A DNA stretch of 5,573 nt from Candidatus Methanophagales archaeon (GTDB taxonomy: Archaea > Halobacteriota > Syntropharchaeia > Alkanophagales > Methanospirareceae). A program made the position numbers and the translations under genes. The DNA is taken from contig DAOUUS010000115.1 of assembly GCA_030668065.1 (NCBI GenBank), positions 1-5,573 on the forward strand. The letters run 5' to 3'. Of the stretch, positions 1 through 5,573 are shown piece after piece; the first letter of the stretch is position 1; the number at the start of each line of letters is the position of its first letter. The notes beneath the pieces were generated by a model. That model saw only the letters and a program-made list of their open reading frames with translations, searched no databases and was not told the origin of the DNA.

Positions 1-804
1 GGCAGTAATTACGCGGCATTCCTGAACAAGTACGACATAAACGGAAACCTCATCTGGAACATCACATGGAGTGGACCGGGGTGTTATGCGGCATTTTATA
101 CCGCAGCATCAGGAGACTGCGTATATGTAGCAGGCAGGGAAGGTCACAAAGCCTTCCTCAACAGATACGACGGCACAGATGGGAACCTTATCTGGAACAT
201 GACCTCATTGATGGAGGTAGAGGGAATAGCAGTTGGAGACCACGTGGTGTACTCGACAGGAACCAGTTTTCCCGGTGCCGGTCTCAACAAATACAGTAGC
301 ACAGACGGCAGTCTCATCTGGAATATCACGGATAGTAGAATGTCATGCGGATCGGCAACAGCAGCAACAGGAGATAGCGTGTATTTAGCAGGTGCTAACA
401 GATCATCTGATTTTGTTTTTTCCAATGCGTCCCTCACCAAATACAACAGCACAGACGGCAGTTCCATCTGGAACATAACATGGGGCAAAGCCGGCTGGGT
501 TAATGGGCGTGCAGTAGCAGCGACAAACGACTGCGTATATTTAGCAGGTACCACTGCTGTCTCTGACACCGCTAATGGCAGTGCATTCCTGGTTAAATAT
601 TCAGACCTCGCACCGACACCGACTGTTACGCCTGTTCAAACATCCACACCAACACCTGCGACCACTGCACCAATAGAAACGCCTACAACACCACCAGCAG
701 CAACACCTTCGGCAACACCGACACCACCGGGATTCGAGGTGGTATTCGCTATCGTGGGACTACTCGTAGTGGCGTTTCTAGTAATGTTAAAGCGGAGGCA
801 CTAA
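1..804 (+). CDS. Secreted SBBP-like beta-propeller repeat protein with PGF-CTERM anchor (5' end outside window)
   Basis: The frame is open from base 1, so the true start lies outside; 267 residues are visible. Residues 1-200 carry repeats of about 42-52 residues, each with a K/R-Y...G-x-(L/S)-I-W-N-(I/M)-T core, followed in most units by G-D/N-x-(C/S)-V-Y-(L/V)-A-G. This resembles the SBBP (beta-propeller) repeat, in which such blades build an extracellular propeller. Residues about 202-242 are a Thr/Pro-rich stalk. P-G-F at 243-245 is followed by a hydrophobic helix (about 246-263) and the end K-R-R-H, the PGF-CTERM architecture recognised by archaeosortase-type enzymes; the tail is expected to be processed and the protein fixed to the cell surface. 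Many N-X-S/T sequons suggest glycosylation. No catalytic motif is seen and the specific function is unknown. An internal ATG at 199 is in frame but would cut through a repeat, so it is not the start. Surface location is fairly sure, the propeller fold less so. Confidence 0.85.
   Translation, partial: GSNYAAFLNKYDINGNLIWNITWSGPGCYAAFYTAASGDCVYVAGREGHKAFLNRYDGTDGNLIWNMTSLMEVEGIAVGDHVVYSTGTSFPGAGLNKYSSTDGSLIWNITDSRMSCGSATAATGDSVYLAGANRSSDFVFSNASLTKYNSTDGSSIWNITWGKAGWVNGRAVAATNDCVYLAGTTAVSDTANGSAFLVKYSDLAPTPTVTPVQTSTPTPATTAPIETPTTPPAATPSATPTPPGFEVVFAIVGLLVVAFLVMLKRRH
28..600 (+). repeat. Tandem blade repeats within the propeller gene
   Basis: Repeat cores begin at 28, 163, 289, 439 and, as a partial last copy, 595, giving spacings of 135, 126, 150 and 156 bases, all multiples of three. 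The best conserved part encodes K/R-Y-x-x-(T/N)-(D/G)-G-x-(L/S)-I-W-N-(I/M)-T. The copies starting at 289 and 439 are close to each other in DNA as well as protein, with the same ACAGACGGCAGT stretch in both. The varying spacing indicates diverged protein repeats with loop insertions, not a slippage-prone satellite. More units probably lie upstream of the window. Confidence 0.8.
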
Positions 805-812
805 AACCCTCA

Positions 813-825
813 TTTTTATTTTTTT
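813..825 (+). terminator. Oligo-T transcription terminator of the propeller gene
   Basis: Nine bases after the TAA stop at 802-804 the plus strand has TTTTTATTTTTTT. Intrinsic termination in archaea needs little more than such a U-rich run, so this is a reasonable terminator for the rightward gene. It overlaps the 3' end of the convergent gene: part of the T tract is the complement of that gene's two final lysine codons and its TAA stop. No strong hairpin precedes it. Confidence 0.5.
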
Positions 826-1835
826 GCCCGTTTACCCTTCAAATACGCTACCACGACTAACAGGAACATAGCGGTTACGAGCCCAAATCCCGGTATCTTG
901 GCTTCTGCAACGTCTTTCTGCTCTGGTGTAGTCATATAGTTCTGAGTTGTTGTGGCAGGTTGCACTTCTTTTTTATCTTCACTTTTAGTAATGTGATACG
1001 GGATTTTTACACATATTGATTCTGATTCGTGCTCATTTATCCAGTTATTAAATACAACCCGGAAATCCGCACTGTTATCCTGTTCTTCCGCTGCTACACT
1101 ACTGATATTAAATACCACTAGCGCAGACTCCCACGGGCTCATCTCACCAATGTAGACACTTTCCTTTTGTAATTCCATTCCTTTAATATCAGAAGCAACA
1201 ACCGCAACGCCGTCAACTTTCGACAATCCTTCATTTGTCACTTCCAATTTGATACTCTCTTCTGATACAGCCCGCGGTGACATCTTCAAGCCATTACTAC
1301 TCACGATTACAGGTATGTAATGGCGAACGCTTTTACTACTTTTGCCCAGCATATTTTCGGTACGAACGTATAATTTCAGCATGTATATATCATCTTCATA
1401 CGGTGCCTTTATTTTAAATGGGAATTCAACTTGTTTCCCTGGTCCTATTACGCCAGAAGATTTATATATGTTATACACTTCAAAATTAGATCCTGAGAGA
1501 GAAGCTTCTTCTATGTAGGCGCTCATTACAAAGCACGAATCTATTACTGCCCCTTGAATATCTGTCACTTCTACGTCCATCGGGCTATTATACACATTCT
1601 CAAGTGTTATTGTGAGCAAACCTACATCACCGGGCATTAACGTCTCCGGGGTAAGTACATAACTGGCTACCATCACAGTAGGTTTCATACTTTTAGCACT
1701 TTCAACTAACAAGTGTTCTATATAAAAAAGGTATTCTCTATCATTATCACCATCTGCGGAACCAAGACCCGCAGAACCACTCAGCAAGAGCAAAATTGCC
1801 AATATACAAAAAACATTCTTTAATCTCTTTTCCAT
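816..1835 (-). CDS. PGF-CTERM surface protein, COG1361 S-layer/CARDB-like
   Basis: This 339-residue protein has a secretory N-terminus: a basic start (K3, R4, K6), a hydrophobic core at about 8-20 and small residues at 20-27 suitable for cleavage. Residues about 51-175 and 176-285 look like two successive beta-sandwich domains of the CARDB/COG1361 type, with patterns such as L-x-P-G-D-x-x-L-L-T-I-T-L-E-N (66-80) and I-x-L-E-V-T-N-E-G (195-203). Residues 282-312 are a polar linker, then P-G-F at 315-317, a hydrophobic helix (318-331) and a basic end, as in PGF-CTERM proteins. It should be anchored outside the cell. COG1361-type proteins often lie beside archaeal ABC transporters, but their role is poorly defined. 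The ATG at 1835 keeps the signal peptide and has a good ribosome binding site. It follows the transporter operon after 58 bases, so it may be co-transcribed or have its own promoter. The family assignment is from pattern only. Confidence 0.82.
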   Translation of the reverse strand: MEKRLKNVFCILAILLLLSGSAGLGSADGDNDREYLFYIEHLLVESAKSMKPTVMVASYVLTPETLMPGDVGLLTITLENVYNSPMDVEVTDIQGAVIDSCFVMSAYIEEASLSGSNFEVYNIYKSSGVIGPGKQVEFPFKIKAPYEDDIYMLKLYVRTENMLGKSSKSVRHYIPVIVSSNGLKMSPRAVSEESIKLEVTNEGLSKVDGVAVVASDIKGMELQKESVYIGEMSPWESALVVFNISSVAAEEQDNSADFRVVFNNWINEHESESICVKIPYHITKSEDKKEVQPATTTQNYMTTPEQKDVAEAKIPGFGLVTAMFLLVVVAYLKGKRAKK

Positions 1836-1840
1836 TCTTC

Positions 1841-1849
1841 ATCCCCGCC
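1841..1849 (-). promoter_or_regulatory. Shine-Dalgarno site of the COG1361-like gene
   Basis: Reading leftward, GGCGGGGAT lies 5 bases before the ATG at 1835 and matches the archaeal ideal GGAGGTGAT at 7 of 9 positions. It supports this start. The ATG at 1842-1840 overlapping the site is out of frame and is not used by the long reading frame. Confidence 0.55.
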
Positions 1850-1870
1850 TTATTCTTCTTTGCCGCTCTC

Positions 1871-1882
1871 AAAAATATAAGC
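1871..1882 (-). promoter_or_regulatory. Possible TATA box (or T-rich terminator) between binding protein and COG1361-like genes
   Basis: On the minus strand the 58-base gap contains GCTTATATTTTT, an AT-rich element like an archaeal TATA box. A start site about 25 bases downstream would fall near 1850, leaving a short leader that keeps the Shine-Dalgarno site. The same T-rich run could instead end transcripts of the upstream operon: a weak stem (CCC/GGG around 1891-1903) lies just before it. Sequence alone cannot separate these readings; both could hold. Confidence 0.4.
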
Positions 1883-1893
1883 AACAATAACCC

Positions 1894-2991
1894 TCAATCG
1901 GGGTAATAAAAAACACCATGCTCGCTAACATTGTAGTCTAAGCCATCGCAGAAATTATCCACGTATTCCTGAAGCATTACTTCCGGATTCAAATCCCCAA
2001 ATTTATCAGGATAGAACCACTTTGCCACCTGTGTGAGACCACACGGATATGCAGGCGAGTATGCTACGGTGCCATCTATTATAAAAACGCATTCGTCTTC
2101 TACTGCTTTTAGTTTATCAAAACCGGGTAGTTCTAATATGTCTTCGTATTCCTTCTTAATCTGTGTATTGTCATCTCTCTCAAAACCGCCACGGTATGAA
2201 AGTCCAAGTACAACATCCGGATCCTCCTCGTAAACATACTCCATACTTACTATCGGATATGAACCCATAGAATCTGCTGCTATGTTTATCCCTCCTGCCT
2301 CTTCACAGAGTATGCTTATTCCACCTGATTTCCTTGCATATGTCTTCCGTTCCGTCTTCGCGTCATCAAAATTGTTGTTCAGGTAAACTATTTGTCGCTC
2401 ATCCGCAGGTATAGCCGCTATTTCTGCGTTTATTTCGTCAACGTAATTATCATACCATTCTATATATTCCGATGTATTCTCTTCTACATCAAGTATATAT
2501 CCAAGCTTCAACATCTCCTCCCTTAGCGTTTCCGGCTTGAAGTAATCCGATCGAATGACTACTATGGTAGGTGGGAGTTTGTCCTCTAAATATTCAGGAC
2601 TCGGATCTGACGTGTATGCAAGTATACAATCGGCATCTAATTGCAGCACTAACTCCGGGTCAACTGCACTCCACTTGCCGACCACCGGTAACTTACTCAT
2701 TTCAGGGAAAAAAGTAGGATACCATTTTAACGAATCGGTAGCACCAATAACTCTGCCCTTGGCGCCAACAACACGAATCGCTTCCGCAGCATCGGAATTT
2801 GTTACGATTATCCGTTCTAATGGCTTATATATCGTGATGTTGTTCCCCGCGGAATCCACAATACTCCTTGGATACCCGGGATCGGTACCTGACACATCCA
2901 GTCCAAAATACCTCTCCACACCTACGAAATGACCCACGGTTAAAATTACCACCAGAATGATAATCACTGTTGGTATCACAGTTGCTTTCAT
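1894..2991 (-). CDS. Iron-chelate/cobalamin-type ABC transporter substrate-binding protein
   Basis: This 365-residue protein fits the class III binding proteins (Peripla_BP_2, FepB/BtuF type), which capture ferric siderophores, haem or cobalamin and hand them to FecCD permeases. A single hydrophobic segment at about 5-24 has no lipobox cysteine, so the protein is probably held by an uncleaved N-terminal helix facing outward. The first lobe has the family pattern P-L-E-R-I-I-V (57-63), E-A-I-R-V-V-G-A (70-77), V-I-G-A-T-D (81-86) and G-K-W-S-A-V-D-P-E-L-V (105-115). The second lobe includes G-G-I-N-I-A-A-D (233-240) and D-P-D-V-V-L-G (257-263). The C-terminus, with S-P-A-Y-P-C-G-L (312-319) and V-S-E-H-G-V-F (355-361), resembles methanogen iron-transport binding proteins. 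Length is normal once the anchor and linker are allowed for. It is last in the transporter operon, one base after the permease stop. The ligand is not determined by the sequence. Confidence 0.93.
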   Translation of the reverse strand: MKATVIPTVIIILVVILTVGHFVGVERYFGLDVSGTDPGYPRSIVDSAGNNITIYKPLERIIVTNSDAAEAIRVVGAKGRVIGATDSLKWYPTFFPEMSKLPVVGKWSAVDPELVLQLDADCILAYTSDPSPEYLEDKLPPTIVVIRSDYFKPETLREEMLKLGYILDVEENTSEYIEWYDNYVDEINAEIAAIPADERQIVYLNNNFDDAKTERKTYARKSGGISILCEEAGGINIAADSMGSYPIVSMEYVYEEDPDVVLGLSYRGGFERDDNTQIKKEYEDILELPGFDKLKAVEDECVFIIDGTVAYSPAYPCGLTQVAKWFYPDKFGDLNPEVMLQEYVDNFCDGLDYNVSEHGVFYYPD

Positions 2992-2992
2992 T

Positions 2993-3652
2993 TTACCAGT
3001 ACTCTCCTTTCTTTTTCAATATCAAGTAAAGGAACAAAGGAGTCCCCATTATTGCAGTCACAATCCCTATCGGGATGACTAAAGGAGCTGCGATTGTTCT
3101 TGCAATGGTATCTGCAAGAAGCAAAAGGACGGCACCGAATAAAGCAGAAGCAGGCAGCAAAAACCTGTTATCTGCGCCAATGAACATTCTGCATATATGT
3201 GGTGCTATCAATCCTACAAATGAAATAGCCCCGACGAAGCATACGACTCCTGCAGTTAGAACTGCTGAAATCATCATTACAAATATCCTTGTTCGCTTGA
3301 CGTGTATGCCGATGCTTTCTGCCGTCTCATCCCCCGCGTTCAGTATATTGATGTCCCAGGTTTTCCACATAAGCAGGGGAACACAGCATGCAAGCACGAG
3401 CGAAATCGGGAATATATCTAACCATGAAGCACGTTCAAGAGAGCCAACAGCCCAGAACTGCGCTACTTTTACCGCATTCGGGTCTGCCGGGACTTGTATC
3501 AACATCGTCAACGCACTGAAGATATAAAGCATTGAGATGCCGGCGAGAACCAAAACCCCGGGTGATGGTTTTCGGTGGAGTACTATTGCGAGAACGACAA
3601 CTGCAGGTACTAAGGCGAATATAAAAGAACTCGCTATGAGTGCATATCTACT
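2993..3652 (-). repeat. Permease duplication, copy A (partner 4871-5530)
   Basis: The last 219 codons and stop of the complete permease align without a gap to 4871-5530 at a constant offset of 1878 bases. By hand count 113 of 219 residues (about 52%) are identical. Two 20-base stretches are identical in DNA: 3183-3202 with 5061-5080 (the H-I-C-R-M-F segment) and 3362-3381 with 5240-5259 (the P-L-L-M-W-K segment). Upstream of the aligned part the complete copy is four residues longer between its G-A-S-L and the shared serine. Confidence 0.85.
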
Positions 3653-4096
3653 GTAACCTCCGGCATATTCAGCACCAACACCTAAGATAATCACGAGAGA
3701 AGCGCCAAATCCCGCGCCTGATGCGATCCCCATGGTATAAGGTTCTGCCAGCGGATTCCTTAAAATACCCTGCATCATCGTACCCGCAATGCCAAGCCCT
3801 GCTCCTGCGAGGATAGCCAACAAAATGCGTGGCAGTCTCAGCTCCCAGACGGTATACTGCTCGTACGTTTCTGCATTATTAAACATACAGTGAAAAATTA
3901 TAGAATATACCTCTGTGAATGAGATCTCATAAGAGCCAAGCGTTGCCGCTATGCCGGCGAAAATAATCATTAAGATGAAGAGAAAGAAGATAAAATATAT
4001 CTTTTTATTGATACTCTTTTTATAGAGGCCTCTTATTTGCGCTCTTTTTGTTTTTGCTATTTCCTGTTTGGATATTGTCTCACTACTTGCAGTCAT
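2993..4096 (-). CDS. FecCD/BtuC-type ABC transporter permease (complete copy)
   Basis: This 367-residue integral membrane protein of the FecCD family forms the channel for chelated iron, haem or cobalamin; the family usually has about ten helices. A basic cytoplasmic stretch (1-33) precedes the first helix (about 34-54). Family marks are R-L-P-R at 87-90, G-x-M-M-Q-G-I-L-R-N-P-L-A-E-P (105-119), the ATPase-contact loop N-I-L-N-A-G-D-E-T-A-E-S-I-G (250-263), G-x-I-S-F-V-G-L-I-A-P-H (289-300), A-D-T-I-A-R (328-333) and I-P-I-G-I (341-345). The ATG overlaps the TGA of the ATPase gene in ATGA, so translation is probably coupled; the ribosome binding sequence (GTGGAAG, 4 bases ahead) is weak. The next gene begins one base after this stop. 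It is a paralog of the partial permease at the right edge. The roughly 33-residue N-terminal extension is slightly long for the family but fits the overlap-defined start. Confidence 0.95.
   Translation of the reverse strand: MTASSETISKQEIAKTKRAQIRGLYKKSINKKIYFIFFLFILMIIFAGIAATLGSYEISFTEVYSIIFHCMFNNAETYEQYTVWELRLPRILLAILAGAGLGIAGTMMQGILRNPLAEPYTMGIASGAGFGASLVIILGVGAEYAGGYSRYALIASSFIFALVPAVVVLAIVLHRKPSPGVLVLAGISMLYIFSALTMLIQVPADPNAVKVAQFWAVGSLERASWLDIFPISLVLACCVPLLMWKTWDINILNAGDETAESIGIHVKRTRIFVMMISAVLTAGVVCFVGAISFVGLIAPHICRMFIGADNRFLLPASALFGAVLLLLADTIARTIAAPLVIPIGIVTAIMGTPLFLYLILKKKGEYW
3002..3008 (-). promoter_or_regulatory. Shine-Dalgarno site of the binding-protein gene
   Basis: AGGAGAG, read on the minus strand, lies 10 bases before the ATG at 2991, inside the last codons of the permease gene. 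It supports the chosen start, which places a membrane anchor at the N-terminus. Confidence 0.6.
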
Positions 4097-4869
4097 TTTT
4101 CTTCCACAGGTTTATCAGGTGCGATATAATTCCTGTCACCAAACTTACTCACGTTCGCTTCCACGCCATAGACCTGCTTTATATTTTCAGGTGTGAGGAT
4201 AGAAGAGGATGATCCCGTGGCAAAAATCTGGCCGTCACACATCAATAATAGCCGGTCTGTGAATCGTGAAGCAAGATTAAGGTCGTGGATAGAGATCATT
4301 ACTGAAATCCCCTTCTCTTTCACGACACTTCGTATTACATTCAGCACTTCAAGCTGGTGCCTGATGTCAAGAGCAGAAACAGGCTCATCCAGTAAGAGAA
4401 TATCCGCTTCTTGCGTGAGTGCCCGCGCGATAAATACTTTCTGCTGCTGACCACCACTGAGCTCGTTAATGCCACGCATGGCGAACTGTTCGAGATTCAG
4501 CAGTTCCAGCATATCTAACACTTTCTCATTATCCTCTTTGCGACTCCACCATCCAAAATGCGGCCGTCTGCCCATGAGAACAGTGTCAAAGACCGTGGTA
4601 GGGAAGATTTGTGCTATGCCCTGTGGCACATACCCTATTTTTTTCGCGCGATCCGTACTGCTCATCTTTTTTATATCGATACCATCTACCAGTATGCTAC
4701 CCTTTTGTGGCGATATAATCCTATCTATGCACCTTATCAACGTAGATTTTCCCGCGCCATTTGGTCCTACAACGCCTAACACTTCCGATTCTACTAGCTC
4801 CATTGATACGTCCTTGAGTATGGTCACACTGGCATAGCCAAACTCCATATCCTTTATTTCCAGTCTCAT
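4093..4869 (-). CDS. FepC/BtuD-like ABC transporter ATP-binding protein
   Basis: This 258-residue protein is the nucleotide-binding subunit, which should sit on the inner face of the membrane as a dimer and hydrolyse ATP to drive uptake through the FecCD permeases. All catalytic elements are present: Walker A G-P-N-G-A-G-K-S-T (35-43), Q-loop glutamine 83 in Y-V-P-Q, signature L-S-G-G-Q (137-141), Walker B I-L-L-L-D-E-P (157-163), D-loop S-A-L-D (165-168) and H-loop histidine 195 in S-I-H-D-L-N. The G-R-R-P-H-F-G-W-W segment (100-108) is typical of the iron-siderophore/cobalamin (COG1120) branch, and the length is normal. The ATG follows the upstream permease stop by one base and has a strong ribosome binding site; the TGA stop overlaps the next permease start. 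It is the only ATPase visible for two permease genes, so it probably serves both. Confidence 0.96.
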   Translation of the reverse strand: MRLEIKDMEFGYASVTILKDVSMELVESEVLGVVGPNGAGKSTLIRCIDRIISPQKGSILVDGIDIKKMSSTDRAKKIGYVPQGIAQIFPTTVFDTVLMGRRPHFGWWSRKEDNEKVLDMLELLNLEQFAMRGINELSGGQQQKVFIARALTQEADILLLDEPVSALDIRHQLEVLNVIRSVVKEKGISVMISIHDLNLASRFTDRLLLMCDGQIFATGSSSSILTPENIKQVYGVEANVSKFGDRNYIAPDKPVEEK

Positions 4870-4870
4870 C

Positions 4871-5530
4871 TTAGATATATCCCTCCTTTTTCCCTATTAA
4901 CATGATCAGGAACATAGGACCCGCTATTAAATTTATTATTATCCCTACCGGGATACCCTCCGGTGCTATGACCATTCTTGCCACGGTATCGGATGCAAGC
5001 AAAAGAGCAGCACCGAAAAAACCGGCAACGGGTATTAAGAACCTGTTATCTCCTCCCATAAACATTCTGCATATATGTGGCATGATCAATCCTATGAACC
5101 CTATGGTTCCGGTAAAGCAAACGAGCCCGGCAGTTAGGAATGTAGTTATCATCATTACAATAACTCTCGTCCGCGCGGTATTTACGCCCATACTTTCGGC
5201 AGCCTCGTCTCCCGCATCCAGTATATTGACGTCCCATGCTTTCCACATAAGCAGGGGAATAAAACATATGAGCACGATTGCTGCTACTGCTACATGCCCC
5301 CATGACGCTCTTGCAAGAGTACCAACACCCCATATCACTGCCGCTTGTACTGTTGTGGGCGAAGAAAAGAATTGTACCAATCCCTGAAACGCACCGAATA
5401 GATATAACATAGCAATACCGGCGAGAACCATCGTCTCCGGAGTAGCACGCCGGAAACGAGTCAATAACATAATAATAAGTGTAGGAACTAACGCAAAGAT
5501 GAATGAAAATGTAACTATGAGATACTCACT
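4871..5530 (-). repeat. Permease duplication, copy B (partner 2993-3652)
   Basis: This is the partner of the duplicated permease 3' region. It includes the stop codon and is directly repeated in the same orientation with the ATPase gene lying between the two copies. Conservation is highest in the ATPase-contact loop and the following helix region, and lowest around the middle helices and the last residues. Confidence 0.85.
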
Positions 5531-5573
5531 GTAAACCTTATTTTCAGCCAAATATAACGCTAACGAAGCGCCA
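4871..5573 (-). CDS. FecCD/BtuC-type ABC transporter permease (second copy, 5' end outside window)
   Basis: The frame stays open to the window's right edge, so the start and roughly the first 110-130 residues are missing; about 234 are visible. A TTG at 5551 could be read as a start but would begin inside the fold: the upstream codons still encode G-A-S-L-A-L-Y-L, matching the G-A-S-L of the complete copy. Visible family marks, in order, are S-F-I-F-A-L-V-P, M-V-L-A-G-I-A-M-L-Y, P-L-L-M-W-K-A-W-D-V-N-I-L-D-A-G-D-E-A-A-E-S-M-G (the ATPase-contact loop), G-F-I-G-L-I-M-P-H-I-C-R-M-F, S-D-T-V-A-R and G-I-P-V-G-I. It is one base upstream of the ATPase gene. It should form a channel half in the membrane, either as a homodimer or paired with the other permease. 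No frameshift is seen in the visible part. Confidence 0.93.
   Translation of the reverse strand, partial: GASLALYLAENKVYSEYLIVTFSFIFALVPTLIIMLLTRFRRATPETMVLAGIAMLYLFGAFQGLVQFFSSPTTVQAAVIWGVGTLARASWGHVAVAAIVLICFIPLLMWKAWDVNILDAGDEAAESMGVNTARTRVIVMMITTFLTAGLVCFTGTIGFIGLIMPHICRMFMGGDNRFLIPVAGFFGAALLLASDTVARMVIAPEGIPVGIIINLIAGPMFLIMLIGKKEGYI
4881..4887 (-). promoter_or_regulatory. Shine-Dalgarno site of the ATPase gene
   Basis: AGGAGGG lies 11 bases before the ATG at 4869 and is the strongest ribosome binding sequence in the window. It sits inside the end of the upstream permease gene. It confirms the ATPase start and hints at efficient independent initiation of the ATPase subunit. Confidence 0.65.

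Noticed and set aside
199..201. ATG at 199 as the start of the propeller gene
   Set aside because: It would remove any signal peptide and start inside a repeat core, while the frame is open and repeat-bearing back to base 1.
144..569. Open frame of 141 codons on the minus strand opposite the propeller gene
   Set aside because: It lies wholly opposite the repeat region, and its own translation is repetitive because it mirrors the repeats (recurring LPSVLLYL-like segments). It has no recognisable domain and the plus-strand reading is a clear secreted repeat protein.
4097..4107. Strong ribosome binding site for the complete permease
   Set aside because: Only GTGGAAG is present, 4 bases from the ATG, a poor match and too close; translation coupling through the ATGA overlap is the better explanation.
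5046..5333. Minus-strand 95-codon frame overlapping the second permease
   Set aside because: It is a frame-shifted reading of the permease, which shows uninterrupted family motifs over the same bases.
4902..5387. Plus-strand frame of 161 codons, with a similar 150-codon one at 3075-3527
   Set aside because: The two resemble each other only because they are antisense to the two paralogous permeases, whose ungapped alignment preserves the antisense frame. They carry no membrane or known domain pattern of their own.
5549..5551. TTG as the start codon of the second permease
   Set aside because: The frame continues to the edge, and the codons before TTG match the G-A-S-L region of the complete paralog, so the gene is cut by the window rather than short.
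1..5573. CRISPR array, tRNA or rRNA gene, insertion sequence or toxin-antitoxin pair
   Set aside because: The window is almost entirely filled by six protein genes. No regularly spaced near-identical short repeats, cloverleaf sequence, terminal inverted repeats or transposase motif were seen.

Overview
The window looks like a piece of an archaeal chromosome, probably from the methanogen or anaerobic methanotroph side of the Euryarchaeota/Halobacteriota. The main reasons are two different proteins ending in a PGF-CTERM surface-anchoring tail (a Pro-Gly-Phe motif, one hydrophobic helix and a short basic end), Shine-Dalgarno sequences of the GGAGG type, an AT-rich TATA-like element in the one usable intergenic gap, and a binding protein whose C-terminus resembles those of methanogen iron-type ABC transporters as I remember them. 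The genus cannot be fixed from this sequence alone.

Layout: positions 1-804 (+) hold the 3' part of a secreted, repeat-built, probably beta-propeller protein that ends in a Thr/Pro-rich stalk and a PGF-CTERM anchor. It meets a leftward block tail to tail, with only 11 bases between the stop codons. All other genes are on the minus strand. In transcription order they are a FecCD-type permease cut by the right edge (4871-5573), its ATPase (4093-4869), a second complete FecCD-type permease (2993-4096), a membrane-anchored class III substrate-binding protein (1894-2991) and, after a 58-base gap with a possible promoter, a second PGF-CTERM protein resembling COG1361 S-layer-type proteins (816-1835). 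There is no gene-free stretch over 300 bases, and no RNA gene, CRISPR array or insertion sequence was seen.

How the genes fit together: the four transporter genes are separated by 1 base, overlap by 4 bases and are separated by 1 base, so they are almost certainly one translationally coupled operon for uptake of an iron-siderophore, haem, cobalamin or similar chelate. The binding protein captures the ligand outside the membrane, FecCD-type subunits form the channel, and the FepC/BtuD-like ATPase drives transport. The least ordinary point is that two paralogous permeases flank one ATPase gene. They align without gaps over the last 219 residues at about 52% identity (hand count). This suggests either a heterodimeric channel or two transporters nested by duplication. 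The operon's promoter and any metal-responsive operator lie beyond the right edge, so regulation cannot be read here.
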